Below the pieces are notes generated by a model, which was not told where the DNA came from, made no database searches, and saw only the letters and a list, made by a program, of their open reading frames with translations. Shown here piece after piece: positions 19,424 to 57,073 of a stretch of 64,000 nucleotides of DNA. The stretch covers positions 700,038-764,037 of the forward strand of contig CM039211.1 of the NCBI GenBank assembly GCA_008360975.2. Reading direction: 5' to 3'. Each line of letters starts with the position of its first letter. The stretch's first letter is position 1. This DNA comes from Lichenostomus cassidix (Eukaryota; Chordata; Aves; Passeriformes; Meliphagidae). The translations under genes and the position numbers were made by a program.

Positions 19424-22400
19424 TTTGCTCTTGAATGCTCATTAAAAATAATAATAGTAAAGACACCAAATGTAAAACCTTTCAGGGACTCAAGTGCACT
19501 TAAAAGCAATCCTGAAATTTGATAATCCTTCATGGCATCAAGTGCACAAAAAATAAAAAAGGACTCAAAAGGAGAATTCTGCTTTTAAACTGTTAAAATG
19601 AGTATTTCTGAGTTTCTAAATCAAATATTTTAGCACAAACTAAAAGTTAAAGGAAAAAAAATTCAGCAAAACCAGCCAAACAATCTGTGCAGTCAGTACC
19701 TCAAATTTTAATCTTCAGTATTCTGTCTCATTAAACAGGCACATTCCAGAAGAAATTGAGGTAAAATTTTAACCAGCATTGAAAATGTGTCTTGAAAGAA
19801 CTAAATACAAATTAAATGAACAGGTAACCTTCCCTGGGCTCATTTCAGGGCTAAACCATACATGAAACAGCCACGGTTGGGCTGCACATTTATTTGTTAC
19901 CCTCTTCCAATCTTCACTGAAGATTGGCCAAGCTGCTCACTCACCTGGGGCTTAAAAGGTTTCTAGCCTGAAGGATCTACATGGTGTATTAAATTTCTTT
20001 TTCAAAAGATGGTGAACAATTTGACAAATTAAATTTACTGGTATAAAACTCTAAACCAAAAACTTGTTATCTTGTAATAATGCCTTTAATTGCATAAGGA
20101 AAATAGTGGATGGACCTGAAGAAAACTTATAGAATTCTTAAGTACTGCAGTCTGGCAATTTAGTATCTCCTCAGGTTTGGTCTTATGCAACACCTCTTCT
20201 GAGAAATGACCTTCACTCCCAGTACTACTTTAAGCCTTGAGATGCTGCTTCCCTGTTCAAAAATTGTGCTCAGAAATCCTTCATATTGCATATGATTCAT
20301 GATTTCTAAGAAAAGCCTCACTAACTTTTGAAACTCCCAAGAAAGTTAAAATAAGATACAACAGTGTTATTTGGCATGAAATATTTACCTTTATTATTGC
20401 TTGCCAAGAAGTGCATCCATTATAGTAATTTGCAAAACTTGCTTGTTTTGAAATACATCAGGTGTGCTCTGCCTGCTGATATCTCTGTTTGTGATCTGTG
20501 TTGCTAGATAGTGATGTTGTGCTAAATTTAACTTTTTTATCACTTGAAAAAGAGAATCTATAGCTATAGCTATATCTATCTGTATATATATATAGATATA
20601 GTCTATCTATCTATATATGGAAATAATTATGCAGCTTTTCCAGGAAGTTGTTTTGCCAAACTACCCAAATAATTTTCCAGATAAAATAACAAATGTTTTT
20701 GTTCAGCTTGTACTCATGGCAACTGAGGAACCTTCCTTTAACAGGTGGAAGGAAGAAAGGAAAAAACCAGTACATTCAATAAACTGCATAGAATATTCCT
20801 GAACTAGGTTATTTCACACACAATTAATCTACAGAAAGCTTCATAACAGTGTCTTATTTCCTTCATTGTCAATTAGGCAAGCACTTTAACCACAACCCAG
20901 TAATTGTGTTCTGTGTTTCACCATTTCCCTCAGAGATGCAAAAAATGGGAATATAGAAGTTTTTTCCTACATCAACTGTAGGGAAATCCCTGAGTGATCA
21001 CCCCTACAATTTTCAGGCTACATTGATCCCTGGAGGTGACAGAAAATTGTTCAACGCAGTTCCAAAACAAGTGTGGTTATTTTTTTTTTCTTGTTTCTAT
21101 TGTAGAAAGCTACATTCCTTAATGTCATAAAGGTTGCCTTAATGCACCACTAAGGCCATAACAGGAAAAGAAAAAGTCTCTGGAAGAATGGCTAAACATC
21201 ATAATAATAGTGATTTATTTTTATTTTTCCCTCTTCAGATAGATTTTTGCTACTGCTTCTCATGAGAGAGCTATGGCAAACTATAGAAACTTTGCTTTTA
21301 CTGCATATGAAATAGATACAGACTTCACGAGAAGTTTCTTTATCAAAATTATTGATTACTTTTTCAGCTGAAGAAAATTCATTTCTTTCCCTCAGAAGCA
21401 GAGGAATTAATATTTTATGGTTAAATCTTGCTGATTTCAGCCAGATGTCACTCTTAGTAATTTGCTTCCAGACTGCAATTTTCTTTTCTTTTTTTTTTTA
21501 GAGGAGAACTTATTAATGCTGAAAAATAAATTAAAAAAATGATCAAAAGAAACCCCCCAAACAAGAAACAAACCTCAGCCTAGGAACTACATTACTCTCT
21601 ATTGATAGCAACAACAACAAATATTCAAATAAAACTCAACTACCTTTGGATTTAATTTCACAGAGAGGAAATACAAAATGATCAGGCATCAAGAAGCATT
21701 TTGATAATAACAGAAAAAAAAAATCAATTTTCATAGACTCTGGGTAGAACACAAAAGCCATACTTCTTGATTTATATACCATGAAAAAAACAAGGGATAC
21801 TGCTTTTTTGAATGGTTTAAATTGTGGGCAGTGTAGCCATTGCTCTTTCTTGAGCCAGTCAGGTACAATAAGCCCAAAAAAAAAGTTCTACTTCAGAAAG
21901 ACTAGCCAACAAACCCTTCCAACCCATAAAGTGCTTTCTTTACAGAGCCAAATAATAGACTTTTCATGCTACAATAAAGCTGGGAAAGATTCCAGGCTGA
22001 CGTTGGTGATATGATTCACAGCAGCCTTAACATTTACTGAAAGGAACTGTTATTGTCTTTGTAATACCCCAGGAAAACAATACTATTTTTATATATAGTT
22101 GTTTTGGTTCATGTTATTGTACTTTTGACTTCAAAAAAACTTTTGAATAGTACCTGCTTAAAGCATAATGTCAATTAAACTGACCTCCTTGCTCAGTTCT
22201 ATCCAAAATCATCCAAATTACCTCACGCTGTGGAAAAGCTTGAGGAAGACTTCTGTCACCCTTCTCATCACAGCATGGAAGGCAACCAGAGCTCAAGTTC
22301 AGAACTTGTTTCCAGGTCTGTGAGTTTGGGGTACATCCAGCTGCCAGCAATGCCCCAGCACCCCATTTTTAGCTGCTGAGCCACCTCCTAAAATGGATGT

Positions 22401-25400
22401 TTATGATGAAATTGAGCATTTTCAGCTTGCACAACATAATTGCATTAATTACAACACATTAGTAGGATGCAGAGGTACATTTTAGATGTGATAATGGTTA
22501 TTTTCCATTAATGTGTTCTAATCTTTAGCAAGGTCTCTCTCACAGGGATCTTTAACCCTTCAAAAACTGGGAGTAGTTGATGTTATAGACAAGGTGCACT
22601 TAGAAGAAAACCTGCTGTTTGTTCACAGTCTGAAAGCACTGATTAAACATTGTTATTACACAATATCTGATGACCTATTAAAATATGGGGAGGGGGAGAT
22701 AATATCAAATCAAATTAAGTTTCAATTAATTTCAGTGAATGTTGCCACACCAGTTTGGCTCTGCAATATCCTCCATAAATAATTCTGTTTGCTTCAATTT
22801 TCTCTGTGTTGAGCCATACTTATTCTTCTGGGACACTTCTGGCCTGTTCTTTCCACTATGCAAGATGAGGAAACCAAACCAGATCTGCTCATTTCGCTGC
22901 AGATCCTTGAAAATTGAGTTTTCCCAGACTGCTGGATCTCACTAGCAGCCCAGAGCTCATTAGGGAATCTGATTTAATGTCTTGGCAGTGTACAACTGCT
23001 TCCCACAGCATGCATGGATACATGGCATTCCCTGGATTTGGAAGCCCCTCAGCAATGATGCTCCCATTGTTCTGACTGGAGGCTGAGTGCAACTCTCTGA
23101 AAGGAAATAGTGACTTCTTTTTCTCCTCTAGTTTCCCATGGCAGAGCACACTGCTCTTTTTTATATCTATTCTAGGCCTCCTACAAACCAGCAAAGGGCA
23201 CTTTGTCCTGTGAGAGCCCATGATATGAAATCTTTGACCAGAAAAAATAATCCCAAATCAGCCTGCAGTCTTCAAAGTCACCTCCTGGATTGGCTCCTGT
23301 TCTGAGTGAGCTGGGCTGTGTGGCTCAGTGCTCCCCGGATGCAGACATCCCAGTAGAGCTGCCAGAAGCATGGTGAAGAGAAGAGAAGCTTCTCTCTCCA
23401 CTATTCCAGCCCAGAGTCAGGAGATGATCTTCCCAGGCTCCTGTCTTTGCCTCCTCCCATCCTTGCTGGTTGCCAAGGTGATGCACTGGATGTTCGTGCT
23501 CTCCAAGGGTGGCAGAAAATCAGCCTTTGGCACAAACTTGATTTGCTACCTTTGTGTTTCAGGCACAGTAATCAGAAGACCCATTTCATGCTCCCCAGAT
23601 TCTTGTGAACTCATCATGCCAGCCACGGGTTATTTCTTGCTGACAATCTTCTGCTGTGCAGCCAGACTTCCTGGCAGGATCTGGGAAGTTCAGGGATCAG
23701 ATCCATCATCTGCTGCAGCACTCCTAAGATGGCACACAAGCATATGCAACACTGCCTTCACAGAGGTGCAGAAATGTGACTTTCAACCCTTTTGTAATTC
23801 TCTTCTTGTCCTTCAGGGTCACACTCCTTGAATTCTGCTTTTTACCTCACCTCAATCATTGCAGTAGTAATTTTTTATTTTCTTTGAACACACAGGAGGT
23901 TCTTCATGCCACATGTAGAACTCAGTCTGTGCTTCTGCTGACAGTTTCCTCCTCCATTATCTGCCTTAAGCCCTTTCTCTCCCCGACACTCTCACCCAAA
24001 CTTTCCCTGGTTTTGCCTCCCTGTTTTCTGCTGTCCCATTATTTCCCAAGATCAAACCCTTGGTCCCAGCCTTGCACACCACCTATGATCCCCACCTCTC
24101 CCCCACCCAGACCTTCCCTCCACGACTTCTCTGCTCCTCCACCTCAGACCCAAGGTGTCAAACAGGCTGCACACCCCAACTCTGCTCCTGACAGCTGTGA
24201 CAAACCTCCTCACCTTTCCACCTCCATCTCTCTGTCATTTGTCAAGCTAGATATAAAATCTGTCTCACAGATTAAACATCACCTGAGAGAAAGGAGAATG
24301 GAAGCTGTCTCCAACTCTGGCTTGCCCTGATAGCAGATGGACAATATATTGAACTCCCTGCTCTGCCTTTTACAAGGTCAGTTGATGACCATGTAGTTCT
24401 GCTGCTATTTTAAGCTTTAATCTCCTTGCTTTCTGCTGGCAACAGTGAAAGTGGATGCCTTGCTACCTCCTTGCACATCCTCTGTGGAGGAAACCAGGGT
24501 TCTCACTCCCTGCAAAATGCCATGGTGGAATTTTCAATTGCTCTTGGCTCTGACACCCTCAACAAGCAAAGCAGAGGGCACAAAGAAATGCACTTTCAAG
24601 TAGTTTTAACCATCTCACCTTTATATTATTTGAACAAGGACTCTATACAGGGTGGATTTGAACTTCACTCTTCAAGTACCATTAAGGTGGAAGGGCTAGA
24701 TGCAGGGTCCCTTGTTAGCACTGCATGCTCCACAGGGCAACAAAACCATAAATAGAAGCAGCAATTTGTCTACATTTCATTCAGAGACAAAACTTAGACT
24801 CAGGTCTAGTGGGGATGTGGCAGAAGCCCTGGGATAATGCAGGTCATGGCAAAGCCAGCAAAAGTGCTTGTAAATTCACATCCTCCATCTCTCCGCCTTG
24901 GCTTGGCTCTTCAGATCTTTAACAAAGTTGTCCAAAAACTTCTATTGCCCTGAGCAAAACTGCAGCTACTTCAAAAGAGAACACGCCCCCGGGAGGATTG
25001 GGTAAAAACACTATTAAATATAAATGCCTGTCGGACAAAAGCCAGTGACTCATTCGGCCAGCAAAGAGCAGGCTTTTCCAGCCAGGCACAGGAGAATCTC
25101 ATTCTCCAGACTGACGGGGACACAGTGCCATCAGCTGGGCGCTCGCAGCCACCAGCCCAGCGCTCTCCCACCCGAAGGCAGGGGCTCCACACAACCATAA
25201 TTTTCCCCTGGAGAAGCTCCCTGTGGCTGACAACAGCCACACAGAGCCTGTGCCTGCCCTAGGTGAGGAGGACAAGCCAGCCTGCGGCACAAAATCAGGA
25301 TTAGGAGGTCTTGAGCCCATTAGGAGGACAGCAGTTAATCCTTGCTGTGAAGGAGCTTTAGGGACCTTGTGTCCTGCAAGGTGCATCCTGCCCTCCACCA

Positions 25401-25421
25401 TCTACCTGGAGTAGGCATTCG
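19424..25421. other. AT-rich intergenic DNA, no gene seen
   Basis: No spliced or single-exon coding region that I can support. Open frames are short and lack codon bias or splice context. It includes an alternating TATA/CTAT low-complexity patch at about 20557-20620. Confidence 0.6.
20557..20620. repeat. TATC/TATA low-complexity repeat
   Basis: Alternating CTATAG, CTATCT and TATATA units with partial self-complementarity. Confidence 0.8.
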
Positions 25422-25982
25422 TGCTGGTTTTGGCTGGGATAGAGTTAATTTTCTTCAGAGTCGCTAGGCTACTGGACTAGGCTGTGTTGAAAACAGTGTT
25501 GGTAACACAGGGATGTTTTTTATATTGCTGAAGAGGATTTGCACAGCATCAATCCCTTTCCTGCTTCTCACACTGCCCTGCCAGCGAGGGGGTGAGCAAG
25601 GATTTGGGAGGAGGCACAGCTGGGAGAGCTGATCCCAACTGACCAAGGGGATATTCCAGACCATATGGTGTCGGGCTCAGCACACAGAGCTGTGGGGAGA
25701 AGGAGGCAGGGGTGTGTTTGGAGCAATGGCCTTTGTCTTCCCAAGCCACCTGTGATGGAGCCCAGGTTTCCTGAGGATGGCTGAACACCTGCCTGCCCAT
25801 GGTGAATTAATTCCTTGTTTTCCTTTCCTCGTGTGTGTGGCTTTTGCTTTCCCTATTAAACTGCTTTTTATCTCAACCTATGATTTTTTTCCCTTTTACC
25901 CTTCTGATTCTCTCCCTGATCTCGCTGGAGGGGCAGTGAAGGAGAAGCTGCATGGGGCTAGTTGCTGGCTGGGGTTAAATCA
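25422..25982 (+). mobile_element. Solo LTR of an avian endogenous retrovirus
   Basis: It starts TGCTGGTTTTGGCTGGGATA and ends GGCTGGGGTTAAATCA (TG...CA), about 560 bp. This pair of ends is familiar from a common bird ERV LTR. It contains CTATTAAACTG near its 3' third, a probable polyadenylation region. No internal retroviral sequence adjoins it, and no clear target-site duplication was seen. The same family appears at 28502-28620 and, reversed, at 46130-46440. Confidence 0.75.
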
Positions 25983-28501
25983 GTGACACCAGTGGTGGCC
26001 TTGGCCCTAGCACCACCGTGCCAGGCAGGCAGAAGCTTTTGCCTGCAATTTGCTTTGGGAACCTCTTAAAAAGAAATGGGAGATCCATGTGACAAGCTGG
26101 AGAAGAAGTATTCCTTAATCTTTAATGGCCAGAGGAGTGCAGCTGGCTGAATAGCCCAGTAAAGTGCATGCAGCCTTGAAAACCTTATTAATTATGCTCC
26201 CTCTCTTCCAAACTGCAAGTGGCCTCTCCACTGCAGTATGCCAGCACATCTCTCCCTGAAAAGGAGAGCTTATATTTTCTTCTCTCCTCTTGCCTTCTGC
26301 TCCCTGAGAAAACCAAGCAGCTACAGACCCTTTTCCCCAGGTGTGCTTGCTATTATGCCAGGTGAAAAAACTCCCTTTCTCTTCTTTTTCCATCTTTTTG
26401 TTACCCCTGCTCCTCCACAGTTTATCTCCCCACTGCCTGTCTTCTTTCTGCTGCTGGCTGGCTTCAGGGCTTCTCAAAACTGGTTTTAAAATGTAAAGTG
26501 ACTTCTGAACTGTGTGGCTCTGGGCCAATCCTTCACTAAGGTGGCTAAGAAAATGTACTTATTCCCTGCTCTCTGATGTGGGTCAAAGCTTATTCCAATA
26601 GGTGCCTTGGCGTGAGAGGAGCAACTTCAGAAGCTGACAAGATGATGTGATTTTAGGGACTCAGGCTTCAGCTTCATGGGTGGGTGAGTCCTGAGCAATG
26701 TATGTGTTTTCCTGTAGTGGGTTTTTGGTTTCTTTTCTATCAGCTCTCATGAATTTCTCTGTTTCTGCTTAATTCAAGCCATGTATGTGGGTATATCCAA
26801 TTTATACAGATATATCCTGTCTCCTGAAGGGTTTCTCTTTCTCCCTCAGGGGTTGTTGAGGGAATTGTCCTGCCTGACCACTCTGGAGTCACTTTGGGAA
26901 TCACACTCCCACCACACAAGTCCTTATCTGCTGGGTCTGAAGCAGTTTCACAGTAGACAGTGAGAGACAGCAAAAAAAGAAATTCACATTACTTAAATCA
27001 AATTGAAGGCCAAACTCAACTCAGCTGGGTCCTTTTGAAACTCACCCAACAGAATCAGTAGCAGGAAAATGAAATTCACAGCAGGGCAGTGTCCCAGACA
27101 TGGAACAAGTCCTGCCAAGGATGTGTTACCAGAGCAGCACAAGGCAATGGATAGCATGAGCAGAACTGATTTTACTGGGCTTGGATACTCCCTTTTATCC
27201 CTCCCACAGCTCGTGTAATTTAATGCCAGGCCAATTATCTAGGATGGAGAACGGCTGTTTTCTTTCAGTCCTGGCTACATGAGCTCTGCATCAACTTGTG
27301 GCACTGAAAGGTTGTTTTCTGCAGGCTTAGATATACCCAAAATATGCACCACCTATCTCCTCTGCAGCCACGTGCAGTTTTTGTTATGATTCTGCTGATC
27401 TGAACAAGACAGGGCACAGCTGTGAGTGTCTCTGTGATACCTGTGGTGCCATGGCATGGAGTAGGAGCCAGGGAGTTTGGAAGTTTGTCTCACAAATTTA
27501 GAAGTTTGTCTCACAATTCTCACTCAGACAAAGGAGCTGACTTAAAATATGGGTGTGAAACGGTGTGTGGTGTTAAAGAGAAGGTCATGCATGGTAGCAA
27601 TATCAAGAGGGACACCCTAGGGACACTGAAATAGGAAGTGGGAGAGAAAAGAAATGTGGAATTTAACAGTGAAAGGTACTCTAGAGAGCACAAGGTGTCT
27701 AACTGATTAGCTTAGGTATGGTTCTCTGTCATGTCTTCTAGATTTTTTTTAAACAGATAATAACCTTTGTGAGAACATGAGAACTACGAGGAGCATGTAC
27801 AGGTGTTTCCAACAAACCCACAGAATTAATCTGTGTGGGGCAAGAGGTTTATGTCTTCTGGAAGAGGCTGTGGTTCAACACCAGGCCAGCAATACTCTCC
27901 TCCACAAGCTACAGTGCTCCTGTGGGGCAGCATGTCCTGCATCCATTGCCTTCCCTGCTAACTGTGCTCACAGGAATCAAGTTTCTACCCAGGCAAACAG
28001 CAAAACTTCCAACATCCAGGTGCTGTGACTGACAAAGGAAGTGCCTGCCCATGCCACGTTTCTTCTTTTCTTGTTTTCTCTTCCCCTCAGAAATACCCAA
28101 AGCTTGAACTCCAGGCTGCAGGGAGCAAGGGGGAGAGAGCCAGCACAGCCACTCTACTACCTGGTACAGGATGTGTCCTTAATGCATTTGGACTCCAAGT
28201 TTTTCTGTCACATTGATGATGTCAAGAGCTGGAGTTGGGGAGAAAAATATTTCATCCTGCCTATCCTGATTTGTTATCTATTAAGTGAGGATGGTGGTTT
28301 CTACATCAATCTCACTTAACTCCTCTCCTCCCTCCTTGCAATTCACTGGAGACAGATATGCCTCTGACTTACAGCATTTTAAATGATAAAAATACTGTTT
28401 TTAAAGATTCAACACCCTCCCTCCCCCATTTGACACCATATTTATACTGGGCATGAAGGTATCACTAAATGCAGAGCAATTAAAATCTCAGGGTTTGGGG
28501 G
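25983..28501. other. Intergenic DNA, no gene seen
   Basis: Nothing supportable beyond short chance open frames. Confidence 0.55.
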
Positions 28502-28620
28502 TTTTTTATCTCATACCATGAGTTTCCTCACTTTTACCCTTCCGATTCTCTCCCCATCTGGCTGGAAGGGCAGTGAGAGAATGGCTGTGTGATGGTTGGT
28601 TTCCAGCTGGGGTTAAACTA
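28502..28620 (+). mobile_element. 3' fragment of the same LTR family as 25422-25982
   Basis: CTTTTACCCTTCCGATTCTC, GGAAGGGCAGTGAGAGAATG and CAGCTGGGGTTAAACTA align with the last 120 bp of the solo LTR. The rest of the element is absent. Confidence 0.7.
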
Positions 28621-30068
28621 AAATATGTGTATAAAACCAGAAATACAGTAGATTTTAATGGGAATACTAGTGGAGGAAAATCAGTTGGTCAAGTCTCAGA
28701 ACACATTTTCACTCTCCTCCTTTGCTAATTGGAAGACTACTAAGGAAATTCATTAAAAAAATCAAAGCTCTACTGTACTGAGTATATGTACATAACACAC
28801 AGCTCTTATCACAAAGCTGTGTTTGTGAGTAGATTTTAATTTTAAATAGGTGCAGAGCCTACTGTAGAAACAATAAAGCAGATTTGATAGTCACAGCCTT
28901 CTCTGCATGCACATAAATAAAACCTTCAGTGTCTCCTTCAGTGCAATGACTGATTCAGAGAACTGAGAGAAAGCCTGTTTTCCTTTGCCCACTGTCTTCT
29001 GTCCTTACTGTGCAGCAGAACTCTCTGAGAGAGGCAGCAGAAGCTGTTAGTGGGGAGAAAGGAACTTCACAAATCTTATTTTTTTGAGTTATGACAGGAA
29101 CATTGTTAATTACTTTCAAAGCAACAAGCCGTCAGCGGTGTGACTTCTGAGGCTTTGGTGTTCATCAAGGTAATGAAGTGATAAACAAGCATTGTCATGA
29201 TCTCTCTGCCCACCCACAGTGACTCTCTGCAGTGCAGCTCAGCCATTTCCAGGAATTTTGATGGGAGGAAAAGCAGGGAAGTCTTTTTTGTTCTTAGATT
29301 ATTTCATGTTCCATACACAGAGGCTTCTCTGCTGCTCCACTGATCCTCCTCTGGCTGGCTGGTCGTGCTGGTGGCTCGACCTTCTCAAAATAGGGGAAAA
29401 ATATGGATAAACAAGGAAAGAATGATGCATCAAGAAAAGCCTGCACCAGTGAAGAGCCTGCTGATGCAGTTTGTGACTCACTCCTTGCTTTGTCCATTTA
29501 CAGACCCTCAAAAACACAGGAGGGCTCCAGGAGTGAGCTGGCCTTGTGGGGTTGGTTTAACCACCCCAAAAAAAGGTGTTTTCAAAGTCACAGTGACTTG
29601 GAGCTGAACAAGGAGAGGGGCTGGTTGGAGGCAGAACAACAGTGAGCTGCGCATAAGCATGTTCATGGAAATCACCATGGGGATCAGCACTTCTCAAAGC
29701 CAGCACAAACAAAATTCACTGTGTCATAAAGGCCTTCCTCCTCCCTTGTTATTTGGTTTGCTTGGTTCCTCAGACAGAGCTTAGGAAGCATTATATTATG
29801 CTGGCAGAAGAAAATTGCCCTGGGGAAAAATCCTTCCTTAAAACTCTAACCTTTGCTTTAACAAAAAGTTTGGTAAATAGGTGCATCTAATTCACCACCC
29901 TGCATGGAGACAGTTTAAATGCAACTTCTGCTTCACTATTCTGTGATTGCCCAAGTTGCTCCATTATTGTTTTAGGGGCCTGAAATATTTCTTCCTCCTC
30001 CAACTTCCTGCCATTGTTTCCTTTGGGTCATCTGTCTGGGACATTTCTTTTTGGCCCAAAATATGCTG
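28621..30068. other. Intergenic DNA, no gene seen
   Basis: No coding or structural feature recognised. Confidence 0.55.
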
Positions 30069-30425
30069 TGTTAACTCTGAAGATATTCTCTATCCCCTCT
30101 AGTACCACCATCTGTGCCAGGGCCTCACGATCCCCACAGTGAAGAATTTTCTTCCCAATGCCTAATCTAACCCAGCTCTGTGCCAGTGTGAAGTCATTCC
30201 CTCTTGTCCTGTCCCTCCAGGCCCTTGTTAATAGTCTCTTTCCTTCCTTCTTGTTGGCTCCTTCAGGTATTGGAATTGAAATCAGATCTCCCCAGAGCCT
30301 TCTCCTCTCCAGGCTGAACAATCCCAATTCTCCCAGCTTTTCCTTGTAGGAGATGTGCCCCATCCCTCTGATCAGCTCAGTGGGCCTCCTCCAGACTTGT
30401 GTTCACAAGGGTGCTGAAGGAACCC
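30069..30425 (-). mobile_element. CR1 LINE fragment
   Basis: The plus strand reads GAAGAATTTTCTTCCCAATG, GAGCCTTCTCCTCTCCAGGC and TGAACAATCCCAATTCTC, the reverse complement of the 3' part of a CR1 element, the main avian LINE. It is truncated at both ends and has no intact coding frame. Confidence 0.85.
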
Positions 30426-31427
30426 ACCAAACTGTGGAAATACATTTTTGATGGTGACACTTCCCCTGCATTTGCAGTTTACAAAGAAGAAAGCACATAG
30501 ATGTGTGGGTGAATCTTCCCACACAATTCAGATCTGGAATTAAGAAGTGGGCCCACAACTACAGAAATAAATTTAACCACCCACCCAAATACACTGCAGA
30601 GGGTCTCAGAGACAAATGTGCCCCTTCCTGAGGCTGCTGTTTCTGGTACCCTGTGTGTCTGACCACAGGCACTATTTTGATCCAGCTGCCTCCCATGCCA
30701 AGAAATGAAAAATCCCTTTAGATTTCAGTATTTTATTTCTAAACTCTTTGGGGAAGACCACCAGTGCCCTTGATTCATGGGCTCATGCTCATGGTCAGTG
30801 TCCTTGTCTCTGGTCAGCCTGAGGTGTGGCATGACCAGACATCACTTTCCTTCCTTCTTGCTGGTTTTAAGTGGAAACTACCAGCCCAGGCTGCAGGGTG
30901 TTAATTGGAAAAATTAAGATACCAGGTACTTGGAATACAACAGGAACATTTAAACCACAGCCAAGGCCCAGCCTTGTGCCAGTTAATTCAGTCCCAGGAG
31001 ATCTCTGGGTGGAGCTGGGAAGCCTGGAGCAATGCTTCTGCATCCTCCTGCCCTGGATTTGTGCAGTGCTGCCGATGCAGAAGGCACAGCAGTGGTGAGA
31101 GAGGACTCACAGAGGCAGAGATGGCTTTAGAGAGGCACATTTTGCCACCTTCACTGGCAGGGGGCAAAATCTCCCCACTGTGATGAATTGACACCCTGGA
31201 AGTGGGCTCCTATGGCTCTGTCCATGTCAAAAGTGCTGGATTTTAATTCCAGCACAGCTCTCAGGGCTGCCAGAAAACGACCATGCTGCACTTCAGCCCA
31301 GTGGCTGATTTATGGATGCATCTCTGCCAAATGCCATAGGAAAAAAAGCCTTCTTTAAGATTGGATTAGTGAGCTGTGATGTAAAAAATCAGCCTCACTG
31401 GACGTCCAACTTCACACAAACATCAGG
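30426..31427. other. Intergenic DNA, no gene seen
   Basis: Nothing recognised. Confidence 0.5.
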
Positions 31428-31735
31428 GAGTGATGTCCAGGGAAGGTAATGGAGCTGGGAAGGGGCTGGAGCACCAGGAGTGGCTGAGGGAGCTGGGAAA
31501 GGAGCTCAGCCTGGAGAAAAGGAGGCTCAGGGTGACCTTGTGGCTCTGCACAGCTCCCTGACAGGAGGGGACAGCTGGGGGGGGAGTGGGTCAGGCTCTG
31601 CTTCCAAGTCCAACTGGACTGTCCAGTGCAGGGACACCTGGAGCAGGGGACACAGGAAGATGTCCAGATGGGGTTTGAATGTCTTCAGAGAAGCAGCCTC
31701 CCTCAAAAAATTGGAAAAAGACGATGTTATAGATG
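31428..31735 (+). mobile_element. CR1 LINE fragment
   Basis: GGAAGGGGCTGGAGCACCAG, GCTCAGCCTGGAGAAAAGGA and GGCTCAGGGTGACCTTGTGG are CR1 3'-region sequence in the forward direction, opposite to the CR1 at 30069. Confidence 0.8.
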
Positions 31736-32085
31736 CATAATGTGTGAGAGGATCTCCTAGGCAACTTCCAGAGCTCTTGGTCACTTAGGGCACAAGCATT
31801 TCAAGCGCTGAGCACACATAAGCCGCATTGCACTGTAATTTCTTGCACACCCAACTATCACTGTTTGGTGTGTTTAATGGCTCTCCATGGGCACAATTTT
31901 GACAGTTTCCCATGCCACAATTATAATTTTTAAGTCTCTTTGTTCACCTCTAAATAATTCCCTGCACTTAAGCATCATTATTCCTTCAGTTGCACAATTA
32001 TGTAACCCCGTTAAAATCCATGCTGTATTTGGGCATGAAGAATACACTGTTGGATGCATCAATTTTTTCTTTTTTTTTCTTCTTC

Positions 32086-32180
32086 TTTCCCTTCCCTTCC
32101 CTTCCCTTCCCTTCCCTTCCCTTCCCTTCCCTTCCCTTCCCTTCCCTTCCCTTCCCTTCCCTTCCCTTCCCTTCCCTTCC
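32086..32180 (+). repeat. Pentanucleotide microsatellite, 19 copies of TTCCC-type unit
   Basis: An uninterrupted pyrimidine pentamer array of 95 bp, preceded by a T/C-rich tract. It is likely polymorphic and may form triplex DNA. Confidence 0.97.
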
Positions 32181-32378
32181 CCCAGAATAACAAGTAATTA
32201 AAGGAATAAATGCCCCACACCAAATCAAAAGTATCCCCTCCAACAAAAACGCTGGGGGAGGTTAAAATGAACACAGGTGGGTGAGCTGTTCCCTGTCCAC
32301 TGCCACTCTCAGCGGGAAAGTCGAGGTGGACCTTCTGGTGCCAAGTTCATACCACTGGGCACCACCAACAGCAGTTTG

Positions 32379-32492
32379 GAGATGTTTATATGGATTGGAG
32401 GTATTTGTATGGATTGGAGATGTTTACATGGATTGGATATATTTATAGGGATTTGAGATGTTTATAGGGATTGGAGATATTTACACGGATTG
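32379..32492 (+). repeat. 6 x 19-bp minisatellite upstream of FSD1L
   Basis: Six 19-bp units of the type GAGATGTTTATATGGATTG with point variants, ending about 300 bp before the FSD1L start codon. Confidence 0.9.
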
Positions 32493-32559
32493 AAGAGCTG
32501 CCCTCTCAGCCTTCTCCTCCCCACCCTGCAGAAGCCCAGCACTGACCCAAGCGGGGCGA

Positions 32560-32789
32560 GCAGCCCAGCGCGGTGACCACCGCCCCTCCCGGGCCGGGAC
32601 TCGAACCCGCGGCGCTGCGGGGGCGGCGGGCGCGCAGGCGCGCGCAGGCCCGGTGCGCGCGGGGCGGGGCGGGGCGGGGCGGGGCGCGCGGGCGCTGGCC
32701 GCGGCGGAGCGGCGGAGCGGCGGGCCGGGAGCGCTTCCCCTCAGCGCTGCCCGCTGCCCGCTGCCCGCCGGGCCGCCGCGCCCGGCGAC
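32560..32789 (+). promoter_or_regulatory. CpG-island promoter of FSD1L
   Basis: Very CpG-rich sequence with at least five consecutive GGGGC GC-box units at about 32658-32690, directly before the first coding exon; the CpG richness continues into intron 1 to about 32960. No TATA box. This fits a broadly used or neuronal CpG-island promoter; the exact start site is not visible. Confidence 0.75.

Positions 32790-57073
<24,284 letters not shown>

Noticed and set aside
23328..24330. Two open frames of 167-184 codons at 23.3-24.3 kb
   Set aside because: No splice context, no domain, Pro/Ser/Leu-rich low-complexity translation; likely chance.
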